In this document: positions 16,464 to 26,300 of the stretch, piece by piece | How positions within the stretch are numbered: position 1 is the stretch's first letter | Layout: each line of letters opens with the position of its first letter | Translations under genes and position numbers: made by a program | The notes under the pieces: generated by a model | Told to the model about the DNA's origin: nothing | Seen by the model: the letters and a program-made list of their open reading frames with translations, nothing else | Databases searched by the model: none | NCBI RefSeq assembly: GCF_900626095.1 | Contig: NZ_UYZZ01000001.1 | Coordinates: 248,001-312,000, forward strand | Length of the DNA: 64,000 bases | Direction: 5' to 3' | DNA from: Clostridium rectalis | GTDB lineage: Bacteria > Bacillota > Clostridia > Clostridiales > Clostridiaceae

Positions 16464-16487
16464 ACCTCCGAAATTTTGAGAGGAGGT
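16464..16487 (+). promoter_or_regulatory. Shine-Dalgarno-masking hairpin
   Basis: ACCTCC (16464-16469) pairs with GGAGGT (16482-16487), which is the Shine-Dalgarno AGGAGGT of the lipoprotein gene starting at 16495. Its left arm can instead pair with 16338-16346. Confidence 0.5.
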
Positions 16488-16494
16488 GTATCAT

Positions 16495-17214
16495 ATGAAG
16501 AAATTCAAAAAAATCTTGCCAATTTTAATACTAGTCATAATGAGCATTTCTATAGTAGGTTGCAAAAATAAAGAAAATTCGGATAAAAATTTGACGAAAC
16601 CTACTAGTATAGTATCAAAAAATCAACAAAAAAATGAGAGTAAAAAGGAAAGTGAGAAAAATTCTAGTGTAAAAAAAGATAATAAATCTCTAAAAAAAAG
16701 AGATAAAGAAAATAAAAATAAATCCACTGTAAATAGTAAAGAAAAGGATATCAAAAAAGAAAGCAGTAGTAAGAGCGTAAATGTAAATAAAACAAAGAAA
16801 GTTACAGCCAGTAAAGCTTTGGAAACTAAAAAAGATAATAAAACCTTTACTTTAGTTGTGGGGAAAAACATAAAAGGATATACAGGAAAATCTCAGGAAA
16901 TTATTTTAAAAAAGAGAATAGATATTTCAGAAAATAAAAGTGCTATGACCTATTTAAGAGAAAATTTGGATTTAAGAGATGAAGGTGGTTTTATTTATGA
17001 AATAAACGGTGTACATAATTTGTATCCCATACCTATGTCACAAAAAACTGAGCAGCAAAAAAAATTAAAAATAATGGGGATAGATTGGTTTATATATATA
17101 AATGGTAAAAAAGCATCTGTAGGGGCTAATGATTTATATCCAAAGTCAGGAGATGAAATATTATTAGATTATCATGAATGGGATAAAAGAGAATTAGTAA
17201 AAGATAGCTTTTAA
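16495..17214 (+). CDS. DUF4430 lipoprotein, transcobalamin C-domain-like
   Basis: 239 residues from ATG 16495 (GTG at 16486 sits inside the Shine-Dalgarno). A lipoprotein signal peptide ends in SIVGC with C23 as the lipid anchor. Residues ~25-115 are a Lys/Ser/Asn-rich flexible tether. Residues ~118-235 are a DUF4430 domain: FTLVVGKN, a SAMTYLRENL helix, DEGGFIYEING and the core GIDWFIYINGKKAS then YPKSGDEILLDYHEW. DUF4430 corresponds to the C-terminal cobalamin-contacting domain of transcobalamin and intrinsic factor. First gene behind the cobalamin riboswitch, so probably a membrane-tethered corrinoid receiver next to the ECF transporter. Confidence 0.85.
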   Translation: MKKFKKILPILILVIMSISIVGCKNKENSDKNLTKPTSIVSKNQQKNESKKESEKNSSVKKDNKSLKKRDKENKNKSTVNSKEKDIKKESSSKSVNVNKTKKVTASKALETKKDNKTFTLVVGKNIKGYTGKSQEIILKKRIDISENKSAMTYLRENLDLRDEGGFIYEINGVHNLYPIPMSQKTEQQKKLKIMGIDWFIYINGKKASVGANDLYPKSGDEILLDYHEWDKRELVKDSF

Positions 17215-17249
17215 ATACAATAGATTAATTATTGGAAAGGGAGAAAGTT

Positions 17250-19871
17250 ATGAAGAAAAGATTGTTAAGTAAAATAGCTATAGCAATACTTACTGTAACT
17301 TCTATTATAACTACACATGGAAGTGATATTAAAGCAAAGGTTAAAAATAATAGAATATATGGACAAGATAGATTAGAAACGTCAGTAAAAATAAGTAAAA
17401 GTGGATGGAAAAATGGCTCACATGTGGTAGTAATAGCTCAAGGTTATGATTATGCAGATGCACTTTGTTGTGCTCCTCTTGCAAAAAAATATAATGCACC
17501 TATACTTTTAACTAAAACAGCTAAATTAAGTGATAATACGCTAAATGAAATCGAAAGATTAAAAGCTAAAAAAGTGTTTATTATAGGAGGACCTAAAGTA
17601 GTATCAGAAGAGGTTAATAAACAACTAAAGAGCGTAAATATAAATGAAATTCAACGTGTTTATGGTGCTACAAGGTATGAAACTTCTTTGGAAATTGCAA
17701 AATGCATGGGAGATACAAAGGAAGTTTTTCTTACATCAGGTAATGGATATGGTGATAGTTTATCCATAGCCTCTATTGCAGCAAAAAAAGGGGCGCCAAT
17801 ATTATTTTCAGATAAGAAAACCGTTAAGGATTCTATAAAACAGTATATAGATAATAAAAAAGCTTATGTTATAGGTGGTAATGGGGTTATTGCAGAGGAT
17901 GTAGTAAAATCTTTAAAAGGTTCTGAAAGAGTATGGGGAAAGGATAGATTTGAAACAAATAAAAATGTATTAGAAAAGTTTAAAAAGGATATAAGTTTTG
18001 AAAACCTATACCTAGTTTTAGCTGCGGGACCAAATAGAAATGAGTTTGCAGATGCTCTTTCTTGTTCAGCATTAGCAGGTCACAAGGCTTCGCCCATAAT
18101 TTTAACTTATAAAGATATAAAACCTTCCTTAGAAAGTTTTATTAAAAACAATTTACTTTCTATAAGTAGTGTAACTGCTATTGGTGGTGAGGCAAATGTA
18201 CCTAGTAAAATATTAGATAAACTTAATGTAAAATTTGATTTTATAAATATAAGCAATGACAATACAGTTTATGGGGAAGAAAAAAATACTAAAACTATAA
18301 ATGGTGATTTAGCTGTAAATTCTAATAAAGTAACGCTACAGAATTTGAATGTTTTGGGAGTTCTTACAGTAAATCCAGGAGAAAAGGGATCAGTAGATAT
18401 TAAAAATGTAACTGCAAATACTGTAATTGTAAAGTCTGGAGATGTGGATAGTATTCATTTTTACAACTCTAAGATTAGAAATTTGATAATAGATAGTAGT
18501 AGTAATGTAAGAGTTAAACTTTTAGAAAATAGTATTATAGATAATACAAATGTATTAAGTGCTTCCCTTTTAGAAAACACTAAAGGAAGTTTTGGAAATG
18601 TTTTAGTTGAGGATATGAACTCTAAAAAACCCAATAATAAAGTAGATTTTATAGGAGCGTTTGAAAAGCCTATAGACATTATAGGTAAAACTGAGGCTAG
18701 ATTTAAAGGAACTTTTAGTGAGATAAAGATAGGTAACCAGTCAAAAATTGATATATGTAAGGAATCAAAGGTTGAAAAAATTAGTGCCAATGCTAAATGT
18801 GATATAAAAGTTTTTCAGGGTGCTGAGGTAAAAAAAGTAGAAAAGGGAATAGAAGATGTTTCAATATATGGAAAAGTTTTGGATGTAGTTAATTCAAATA
18901 CATCTAACTCTTCGGGAAGTAGTAATAATAATCTTAAACCAAATTCTGATGAGGTTTGCATATTAGTATTAAAAGACAATGGAAGTTCAACTTTAATAAG
19001 TAAAAATTTGAAAATAGAGAAGGATAAAAATGCCTTAGATTATTTAAAATCTGTGGCTAAGATTTCTGAAAGTGATGGGTTTATAGATTCTATAGAAGGG
19101 CTTTCTAGTGTTACAAATTCAAGTCTTACTTTAGAGGAAAGAAAAAAAGGTGTTCTTGGTATAGATTGGTTTATATATATAAATGGAAAAAAATCATCCA
19201 AAGGGGTTAAAGAAATATATCCTACAGGTGGAGATAGTATAAAATTTGTCTATGAAAAATGGGATTGGAAATCTTTAGTGGATGAATCTGATAGGGATAA
19301 AATGCCTATAAAAATACAAAGTGTGCCTTCAGATATTAAAGCAGGTGAAAAGTTTAAGATAAGGGCTACTTGTATTAATAGAGGTGTATACAATGCAGTA
19401 GTTAAAGTAAATGGAGAAAAGGTAGCTACAACAGATATAGATGGTTATGCCACTATAGAGATTAATTCATCTGGTAAACACAGTATAAGTGTAGAAAAGG
19501 ATGGAGGAACAGAAAAAGTTACAGTAAATGTTAAATCTAGTGGATCAGGAGGTAGTGGATCTGGTGGTAGTTCTTCTGAAGGTGGAGATGGTGAGGACTC
19601 CTTTAAAGAACTTAAAAAGTTTGATGGATATATAATCCTTAAAGTACTAAAAAACAAAGATAATAAAATAAAATTGGAATTAACAAGTAATATAAATGAA
19701 GAAGTTACAATAACACTATTTGATAAAAATAATAGTTTATGTTATATAGGACAAGGTATTTTGAAAGACGGGAAGTATATTTTTAATACAGTTTTAGATA
19801 AAGGTAAGTACTATGGAGTTTATAGAGGGAAAAATGGTGAAAAAATTGAAGTGCAATTTGAAATAGCTTAA
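17250..19871 (+). CDS. Wall-anchored CWB2 protein with DUF4430 domain
   Basis: 873 residues from ATG 17250 after AAAGGGAGAAAG. A signal peptide covers ~1-28. Three CWB2 (cell wall binding type 2) repeats span ~32-335, each with patterns such as RIYGQDRLETS, DYADAL and VFIIGGPKVVS; these hold S-layer-type proteins to wall polymers in clostridia. Residues ~345-560 are a repetitive, probably beta-helical spacer. A DUF4430 domain follows (~567-675; IDWFIYINGKKSS, YPTGGDSIKFVYEKW). Then an Ig-like domain, a Gly/Ser linker (~766-785) and a small C-terminal beta domain. Its DUF4430 closely resembles that of the preceding lipoprotein. It probably displays the corrinoid-binding domain at the wall surface. 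Confidence 0.9.
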   Translation: MKKRLLSKIAIAILTVTSIITTHGSDIKAKVKNNRIYGQDRLETSVKISKSGWKNGSHVVVIAQGYDYADALCCAPLAKKYNAPILLTKTAKLSDNTLNEIERLKAKKVFIIGGPKVVSEEVNKQLKSVNINEIQRVYGATRYETSLEIAKCMGDTKEVFLTSGNGYGDSLSIASIAAKKGAPILFSDKKTVKDSIKQYIDNKKAYVIGGNGVIAEDVVKSLKGSERVWGKDRFETNKNVLEKFKKDISFENLYLVLAAGPNRNEFADALSCSALAGHKASPIILTYKDIKPSLESFIKNNLLSISSVTAIGGEANVPSKILDKLNVKFDFINISNDNTVYGEEKNTKTINGDLAVNSNKVTLQNLNVLGVLTVNPGEKGSVDIKNVTANTVIVKSGDVDSIHFYNSKIRNLIIDSSSNVRVKLLENSIIDNTNVLSASLLENTKGSFGNVLVEDMNSKKPNNKVDFIGAFEKPIDIIGKTEARFKGTFSEIKIGNQSKIDICKESKVEKISANAKCDIKVFQGAEVKKVEKGIEDVSIYGKVLDVVNSNTSNSSGSSNNNLKPNSDEVCILVLKDNGSSTLISKNLKIEKDKNALDYLKSVAKISESDGFIDSIEGLSSVTNSSLTLEERKKGVLGIDWFIYINGKKSSKGVKEIYPTGGDSIKFVYEKWDWKSLVDESDRDKMPIKIQSVPSDIKAGEKFKIRATCINRGVYNAVVKVNGEKVATTDIDGYATIEINSSGKHSISVEKDGGTEKVTVNVKSSGSGGSGSGGSSSEGGDGEDSFKELKKFDGYIILKVLKNKDNKIKLELTSNINEEVTITLFDKNNSLCYIGQGILKDGKYIFNTVLDKGKYYGVYRGKNGEKIEVQFEIA

Positions 19872-19875
19872 AGAT

Positions 19876-19956
19876 GGCAGTTCTTAAGAATTGAAATTTT
19901 TGTTAATATCAACCCTTAACGGAAAAGTTTAAATATAATTAATCTTAAGAACTGTC
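19876..19956 (+). repeat. Inverted repeat in the spacer before ecfT
   Basis: GGCAGTTCTTAAGA (19876-19889) pairs with TCTTAAGAACTGTC (19943-19956) with one G-U. The 53-base loop is AT-rich. There is no T run. It could set the relative expression of the two surface proteins and the transporter by mRNA processing or stability, or be an operator. Confidence 0.5.
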
Positions 19957-19989
19957 CTTTAATAAAGAGGACCCAAAGGAAGTGATTTT

Positions 19990-20892
19990 ATGCTTACTTA
20001 TAAAAATAGAAATACTTTTCTGCAAAAGCTACATCCAGTAACTGGGGTATTCCTTGTGGTAATGTATCTTATTTTATTTTTAAAAATTAACAATCCAATA
20101 TATTTATTTTTAATTTTAATAAGCTTAGTCTGTCTTTCCTGTATGGATGATTCTTTAAAGGATTTGCTTTCCTATGGAAAGCTTGTAATACCTATTACTA
20201 TAATGATAGTCATATTAAATCCTCTTATAGTACATACGGGCAATACAGTAATTTATCAAGGAAGGATAAATTATCCGGTAATTGGCGCTATTAGAATTAC
20301 TTTAGAAGCTGTACTTTATGGAGTTTTTAGTGGAATTAGGGTAGTATGTATAACCCTTGCTTTTGGTCTTGGAAATTTGATAATCCATCCTGATAGAGCT
20401 TTTGGTTTTTTTTCTAAGATTTTAAAAAATTCCTCTTTACTTATGAGTATGACCATTAGACTTTTTCCTACTATGATGACCTCTTATGAAAATATAGTGA
20501 ATGTTGAAAAGCTTAGAGGCAATAAACTTTTTCATAAAAATATGAAAAAAACTGTAGCTAGTAGTGGAAATATAGTTAATATATTATTTATATCTAGTCT
20601 TGAAGATTCTTCTGATATGGCAGAATCTATGTACTCAAGAGGATATGGAGCTTATAAAAAAAGAAGTTCTTATTTTCATGAAGTATTTAGAGCATGGGAT
20701 TTAGTAATTCTTATAGCAATTATAATATGTTTTGTATATTTTAAATATTTTGAATTTAAGGGTTTTAATGTGTTGAGTTTTTACCCTAAAGTAGATAATC
20801 CTATTAAGCTTTTATCAAAGGAAGGATTTATACTTTGTGTAGTTATGTTTATTCCCACATTGGTAAATTGGGGGTGGAAAAGGTGGAAATAA
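19990..20892 (+). CDS. ECF transporter T component (CbiQ-type EcfT)
   Basis: 300 residues, integral membrane protein with hydrophobic segments near 15-50, 60-85, 105-130 and 230-290. The cytoplasmic coupling helices carry the two family signatures (EKLRGNKLF and SMYSRGYGAY), which dock onto the ATPases. The ATG follows AAAGGAAGTG. The gene ends ten bases inside the ATPase gene, so the two are translationally coupled. In this context it is probably the CbrV/U-type energy-coupling subunit of a corrinoid importer. Confidence 0.92.
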   Translation: MLTYKNRNTFLQKLHPVTGVFLVVMYLILFLKINNPIYLFLILISLVCLSCMDDSLKDLLSYGKLVIPITIMIVILNPLIVHTGNTVIYQGRINYPVIGAIRITLEAVLYGVFSGIRVVCITLAFGLGNLIIHPDRAFGFFSKILKNSSLLMSMTIRLFPTMMTSYENIVNVEKLRGNKLFHKNMKKTVASSGNIVNILFISSLEDSSDMAESMYSRGYGAYKKRSSYFHEVFRAWDLVILIAIIICFVYFKYFEFKGFNVLSFYPKVDNPIKLLSKEGFILCVVMFIPTLVNWGWKRWK

Positions 20893-22505
20893 TAAATATA
20901 GATAATGTAACATTTAATTATCCAGAAAGTAATAAAAGTGCTTTAGAAAATATTAATCTTAAGATAAAAGAAGGAGAATTTGTTTTAATTGTTGGACCTT
21001 CTGGATGTGGCAAGTCTACCCTTATAAGGCTATTAAATAAAATAGTTCCTGATTATTATGGAGGAACTTTGAAAGGTGAAGTATATATTAATGGTAAAAA
21101 TATAGATTACTTAAATAAAAGTGACATAGTAAAAACCGTTGGAATGGTGTACCAGCATCCTGAAAAACAAATCATTCTTCAAGATGTGGAAAGAGAAATA
21201 GCCTTTGGTCTTGAAAATTTCAATACAGATATTAATGTAATGAAAAGAAACGTAGCAGAAGTTATTTCCCTTCTTGCGTTAAATGACATTAAGGATAAAC
21301 AGACAAATGAGATATCTGGAGGTCAAAAGCAAAGGGTGGCAATAGCCTCTGTGGTTTCTATGGATCCCGATATTATACTATTTGATGAGCCTATATCACA
21401 GCTTGATCCAATAGCCTCAGAAGAAGTTTTAAATTCTATAAAAAGGCTTAATAGGGATATGGGGAAGACCATAGTTTTAGTGGAGCAAAGGTTAGATAAG
21501 TGTTTCCATATGGCAGATAGAGTTATATTTATGGAGAATGGGAAAATTTTAGGAGAAGGTACACCTTATAATATTCCTCAAAATATAAATAAAAAATATC
21601 ATCTTCCTAATATATCTTATGTTTTTAAAAAGGCTGGTAAGGATATAATCCCTGTAACTGTAAAGGAAGGAAGAGAGGCTATAAATTCTATAAAATTTAA
21701 TAAATCACATATAGACAAAAGACAACGTTCTTTAGGCAAATGTGTTATGGAAGTAAGTAAACTAAGTTTTGAATATGAAAGAGGAAGCAAAACTTTAAAC
21801 AATATAAACTTCAAGCTTAATGAGGGTGAAATACTCGCGGTTATGGGGGAAAATGGAGCAGGAAAAAGTACATTGTTTAAAATAATTTGTGGACTTATAG
21901 ATAACTATAAAGGTAAGGTTTTTATAGAAGGTGAAAATTTTAAAAAGTTTACCATGGATAAAAGGATAAAGAAAATAGGGTATCTTTCTCAAAATCCTAA
22001 TAATTATTTTGGAAGAAAAACAGTTATGGAAGAGGTTTCATATACCCTTAAAAATATTTCAGAGTATGATGAAAAAAGAGTTTTAAAGGTCTTAAAAACT
22101 TTAGATTTAATTCATTTAAAAGATAGAAATCCTAGGGATTTAAGTGGTGGGGAAAAGCAAAGAACAGCTATTGCCTGTACTTTAATTACAGATCCAGATA
22201 TTTTAATATTAGATGAACCTACTAGAGGAATGGATTCAGTAGCAAAAGAGAAGCTTGGAAGCATAATAAAAGAATTATCTAAAAAAGGTAAGGCTATAGT
22301 TTTAATAACCCACGATGCAGATTTTGCTGGAGATTATGTTGACTCTGTGATGCTAATGTTTGCTGGAGAAATTGTAGCAAATGGAAAAGGAGATGAAATC
22401 CTTTGGAATTCCATTTATTATTCACCACAAATTGCAAAAGTTTTTAAGAAAAAATGCAAAGTCATAAGATCTAAAGATGCTATAGAGCTTTTAAGGGTGA
22501 TGTAA
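20883..22505 (+). CDS. ECF transporter fused double ATPase (EcfA-EcfA')
   Basis: 540 residues from GTG 20883 (MEIINIDNVTFNYPES), eight bases after GGGGG; an upstream ATG at 20835 lies deep in ecfT. Two complete ABC domains: first Walker A GPSGCGKST (~39-47), signature SGGQKQR, Walker B IILFDEP; second Walker A GENGAGKST (~322-330), signature LSGGEKQR, Walker B ILILDEP. Both have full motifs, so both ATP sites should be active. It energises the T and S components. The stop codon is directly followed by the S-component ATG. Confidence 0.95.
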   Translation: MEIINIDNVTFNYPESNKSALENINLKIKEGEFVLIVGPSGCGKSTLIRLLNKIVPDYYGGTLKGEVYINGKNIDYLNKSDIVKTVGMVYQHPEKQIILQDVEREIAFGLENFNTDINVMKRNVAEVISLLALNDIKDKQTNEISGGQKQRVAIASVVSMDPDIILFDEPISQLDPIASEEVLNSIKRLNRDMGKTIVLVEQRLDKCFHMADRVIFMENGKILGEGTPYNIPQNINKKYHLPNISYVFKKAGKDIIPVTVKEGREAINSIKFNKSHIDKRQRSLGKCVMEVSKLSFEYERGSKTLNNINFKLNEGEILAVMGENGAGKSTLFKIICGLIDNYKGKVFIEGENFKKFTMDKRIKKIGYLSQNPNNYFGRKTVMEEVSYTLKNISEYDEKRVLKVLKTLDLIHLKDRNPRDLSGGEKQRTAIACTLITDPDILILDEPTRGMDSVAKEKLGSIIKELSKKGKAIVLITHDADFAGDYVDSVMLMFAGEIVANGKGDEILWNSIYYSPQIAKVFKKKCKVIRSKDAIELLRVM

Positions 22506-23240
22506 ATGAGAGGAAAATTTAAACTAGGTCCCTTAATAATACTTTCTTATATAGTTACTTTAATTATAATTACATATTTAGAAGTTGGTATGGAAGATGG
22601 GGTGCAAATTTCAGCTGTGTTTATAATAATTACAATTATTATTTTGTTTGAAAATAGGGAAATGAATTCTCGAACTATGGCAGCTTTAGCTACATTATCT
22701 GCACTAGCAGGGGTTTTAAGAGTACCTTTTGCAGCTATACCTGGATTTCAGCCTGTTACTTTTATATGTGCAGTAACTGGGTATACATTAGGACCAGTAA
22801 ATGGATTTATGGTAGGCTCTATGAGTGCCTTTATTTCTAATTTTTTCTTAGGACATGGTCCCTGGACACTATGGCAAATGATGGGATGGGGACTTTGTGG
22901 AGTATTTTTTGGGGTGTTTAAAAAGGGAATAGAAAAAATGGGAATAAAATCTTTTATTATATTATGTGGACTCTTTGGATATATCTATGGATTTATATTA
23001 AATCAATGGTATGTATTGGAGTTTATGAGACCAGTTACATTAAAGGTTATAATCATGGGAAGTATTATGAGTTTTTCCCATGATACATGTCATGCCGTAG
23101 GTAATATAATATTTGCAAGTATATTTGGTAAAACCTTTATACATGCTCTTGAAAGGTATAATAGAAAAAATAAAATAATTAGAATAAAAAATGATATATG
23201 TAATGAAAAAAACTACAAAGAATCTAGTAAGGCATTATAA
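22506..23240 (+). CDS. ECF transporter substrate-binding S component, probably corrinoid-specific
   Basis: 244 residues with about six to seven hydrophobic segments. The central block AAIPGFQPVTFICAVTGYTL followed by GPVNGFMVGSMSAFISNFFLGHGPWTLWQMMGWG is typical of ECF S proteins of the CbrT-like type. It starts directly after the ATPase stop (TAAATG). The S component sets substrate choice; the cobalamin riboswitch and DUF4430 neighbours make cobalamin or another corrinoid the likely substrate. A different tetrapyrrole or unrelated vitamin cannot be ruled out from sequence. Confidence 0.85.
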   Translation: MRGKFKLGPLIILSYIVTLIIITYLEVGMEDGVQISAVFIIITIIILFENREMNSRTMAALATLSALAGVLRVPFAAIPGFQPVTFICAVTGYTLGPVNGFMVGSMSAFISNFFLGHGPWTLWQMMGWGLCGVFFGVFKKGIEKMGIKSFIILCGLFGYIYGFILNQWYVLEFMRPVTLKVIIMGSIMSFSHDTCHAVGNIIFASIFGKTFIHALERYNRKNKIIRIKNDICNEKNYKESSKAL

Positions 23241-23301
23241 GTTAAAAATTATAGATTATGTTTTAAAGCTTTGTAAGTTTTACTTAGGGGAGGAAACACA
23301 A

Positions 23302-26300
23302 ATGAGGAAGATTTATAAAAGGATAGTGTGTTTTGTATTATCTTTTTTAATGTTATTGTCCTGTGGAGACTTTGGAATATTTAAAGAAAGTAAAGTTTGG
23401 GCTCAGGGAAATTCACTTAAAGTTAAGGTTAGAATTGAAGCTAATGATCATACAATAGTTTCTGAAAAAGAAATGGAAATATGTGAATTTGATTTAAAAG
23501 AATATGGTATTAAAGAAAGCTCTGGCAAAATTACTCCAATACATGCCATTATAAAGGCATTGGAAAGTGAGAATATTAATTGTAAAGACAATACTAAATT
23601 TAATTCTAATGATGGAACTTATTTAGATAATATAGGTGGCGTTAAACAAGGGTCAGTAGGATCTAAAGATGGATGGATGTATTATATAAATAATAAATAT
23701 GTACCAGAGTATTTAAATAAAATTCAGTTGCAAAGTGGAGATAGTTTAGTAGTTTTTTTTCAAGAAGACTATGAAAAGAATACTTACTCCTATTTCAATA
23801 AAAATTTAATTAAAGCAAAGACTGGAGAAGATATAAATTTAAAACTTCTAGGGCTTAAGTTTGATGTGTATACTAATGAATTAAGGGATGTATCTGTAAA
23901 GAATGCTAAAATTTTAGTTAATAATAAAGATTATGTAGTCAATGGAAAGTATATTAACACAGATAAAGAAGGTAATGCTACTTTAAAATTTGATAAGGAA
24001 GGTACTTATGAGATTTCTGCAGTAAGATTTGATAAAGAATCAAGTAATAGAGATATTTCAAGACCTTATTGTAAAGTTGTAGTAGAAAAGGGAGAAGTAA
24101 TTGTAGATAAAACTTCTTTAAAAGATTCCATAAAAAAGGGGGAAAAGCTTTTAAATACTGCAATAATTGGTACAGAAGCTGGACAGTATTCAAAGGAATC
24201 TATAGATTTATTTAAAATTTCTATAGATGAGGCAAAGGTAATTTTAAATAAAGAGGAAGTTACTGTAGATGAGATAAAAAAAGCTATACTAAAATTAGAG
24301 AATTCAATATTTAAATTTAAGAATAGTGTTAATAAAGATGAAGGTTTGTTATCTGTTATAGCTGATGTTCTATCATATTATTCTACTTGGAAAGATAATC
24401 CATATAAACAACTTGATTTTATAACGGCAATGGCTTTAAGACGGGCAGGGGTTGATACAGATAAGCTTGCAAGTAAAATAAATATTTATGGCATGGAAGG
24501 TGTACATAATAATGCTAGAAATGTAATGAGTATTATAGGAATTGGTAAGAATCCTAAAAACTATAAAGATAAAGACTATACTCAATTTTTAGTTGGATAT
24601 GATTACAATAAAGAAAACTCTTCAGAAAATATTGCTAAAGCTATTATAGCAATGGATATGGCAAATGTTAAATATGATAAAGAAAAGGTGGTAGAGGCAC
24701 TTTTAAGTAAGGCTCAAAAAGAAAAAGATGGTAAAATTTCCTTTGGAAAAATCTCAGAATCATATTGGGACGATTTTTTTGAGGAAGAGGTTGAAGGGGA
24801 GTATACTTCATCTATAGATTGTATAGCTTGGAGCTTAATTGCATTAGCAAATCATAAAGATTTAAATAATTCCAAGGAAGTAATAGATGGATGCATTAAA
24901 TTTTTAAAATCAAAACAAGGGGAAAATGGTCTTATCCAAAATTCTGCAGATACAGCACTTGTAATTCAAGCTCTTATACTATTAGGTGAAAACCCAAAAG
25001 ATGATTATTGGTGCATATTAGATGGGGATAAGAAAATTAGTATGCTAGAAGGCATATTAAAATGTAAAACTAAAAATGAATTTATGTTAACAGAAGCTGC
25101 TAATATTACATCGGATTTAGCAACTTCACATGTACTTGCATCTTTAGTAGATTTAAATACTATGTGTTCAATGTATAAATCTCTTAAGTATGAGGAAGAA
25201 AGTGTACCTGTAAAAGTAGAAATTTTAGGAGAAAATCAAGTTTATAGTGGTGAAATTCTTAATCTAGAGGCTAAAGCCTATGATTTCAATAATGTGGTAA
25301 TTAAAAATGCGGCTATATCTTGGAATAGTTCAGATAAAAATATTGCAAATGTAGAAAATGGAAAAGTTAAGGCATTAAAAGAAGGAGAAGTAGAAATTAC
25401 TGCATATATTTCTGGAACAGATAAAATAAAAGCCAGTAAAAAAGTAAAAGTAGTAACTCCTCCGGAGGTGGATTATAGCGATAGATTAAAAGAAGAAATA
25501 GAATTTTTAAAGGATCATTATGTAACTTATGGAAGTTATGAATTTTTAGCATCACCAGCAGCTACTTTATCAGGAGTAGATAAAAGTATTGTAAAAGATA
25601 AAATATATAAGTATTCAAAAAATTCTACTGGATTATTAAATGCCAAAATGATTATTGCATATGCTGGAGCTGGTTTAAATCTTAAATGTGCCAATATGAA
25701 AGATACTGAAGTAAATTATGTAGAGATACTAGAAAAATCACAAATTGTTGATGGAGAAAATAAAGGAAAATTTATAATAAATAAAAGTACAGATGAAACC
25801 TCTATAGAAACTCAAGCGTATTCAATAATAGCTTTAGATTTAGTAGAGGGTAAATATAATAAAGAGTTGGCGGTTAAAGCTCTTTTAGATATGTTAAATG
25901 ATTCAAACTATAAGGAAGATATCTCCTATAAAAATATTAAAACAGAGGCAGTGGCGGCTTGTGCATTAGCAAACCACAAAGATATATTAGGAACAGAAAA
26001 TAAAATAAATGAATTAATAAAGTTTTTTAAAGAAAATCAAAATGAAGATGGGGCATTTAATATGGTAGCTGGAAGTACATTTGTAAATAGTCCAGTTGCT
26101 ACAGGTGCAGTAGTACAGGCTCTAGTAGCCAATGATATTAATCCGTTATCATGGCAGTGGGTCAATAATGGCAAAACTATTTTAGATGGAATGTTAAAAA
26201 GCAAATTTCAGGGCAGGGATGCCTCTACGTCAGGATATTCTCAAGGAGAAGGGCTTGATTTTGAGAATTCAGAGGCTACTTATTATGCTTATTCTGCATT

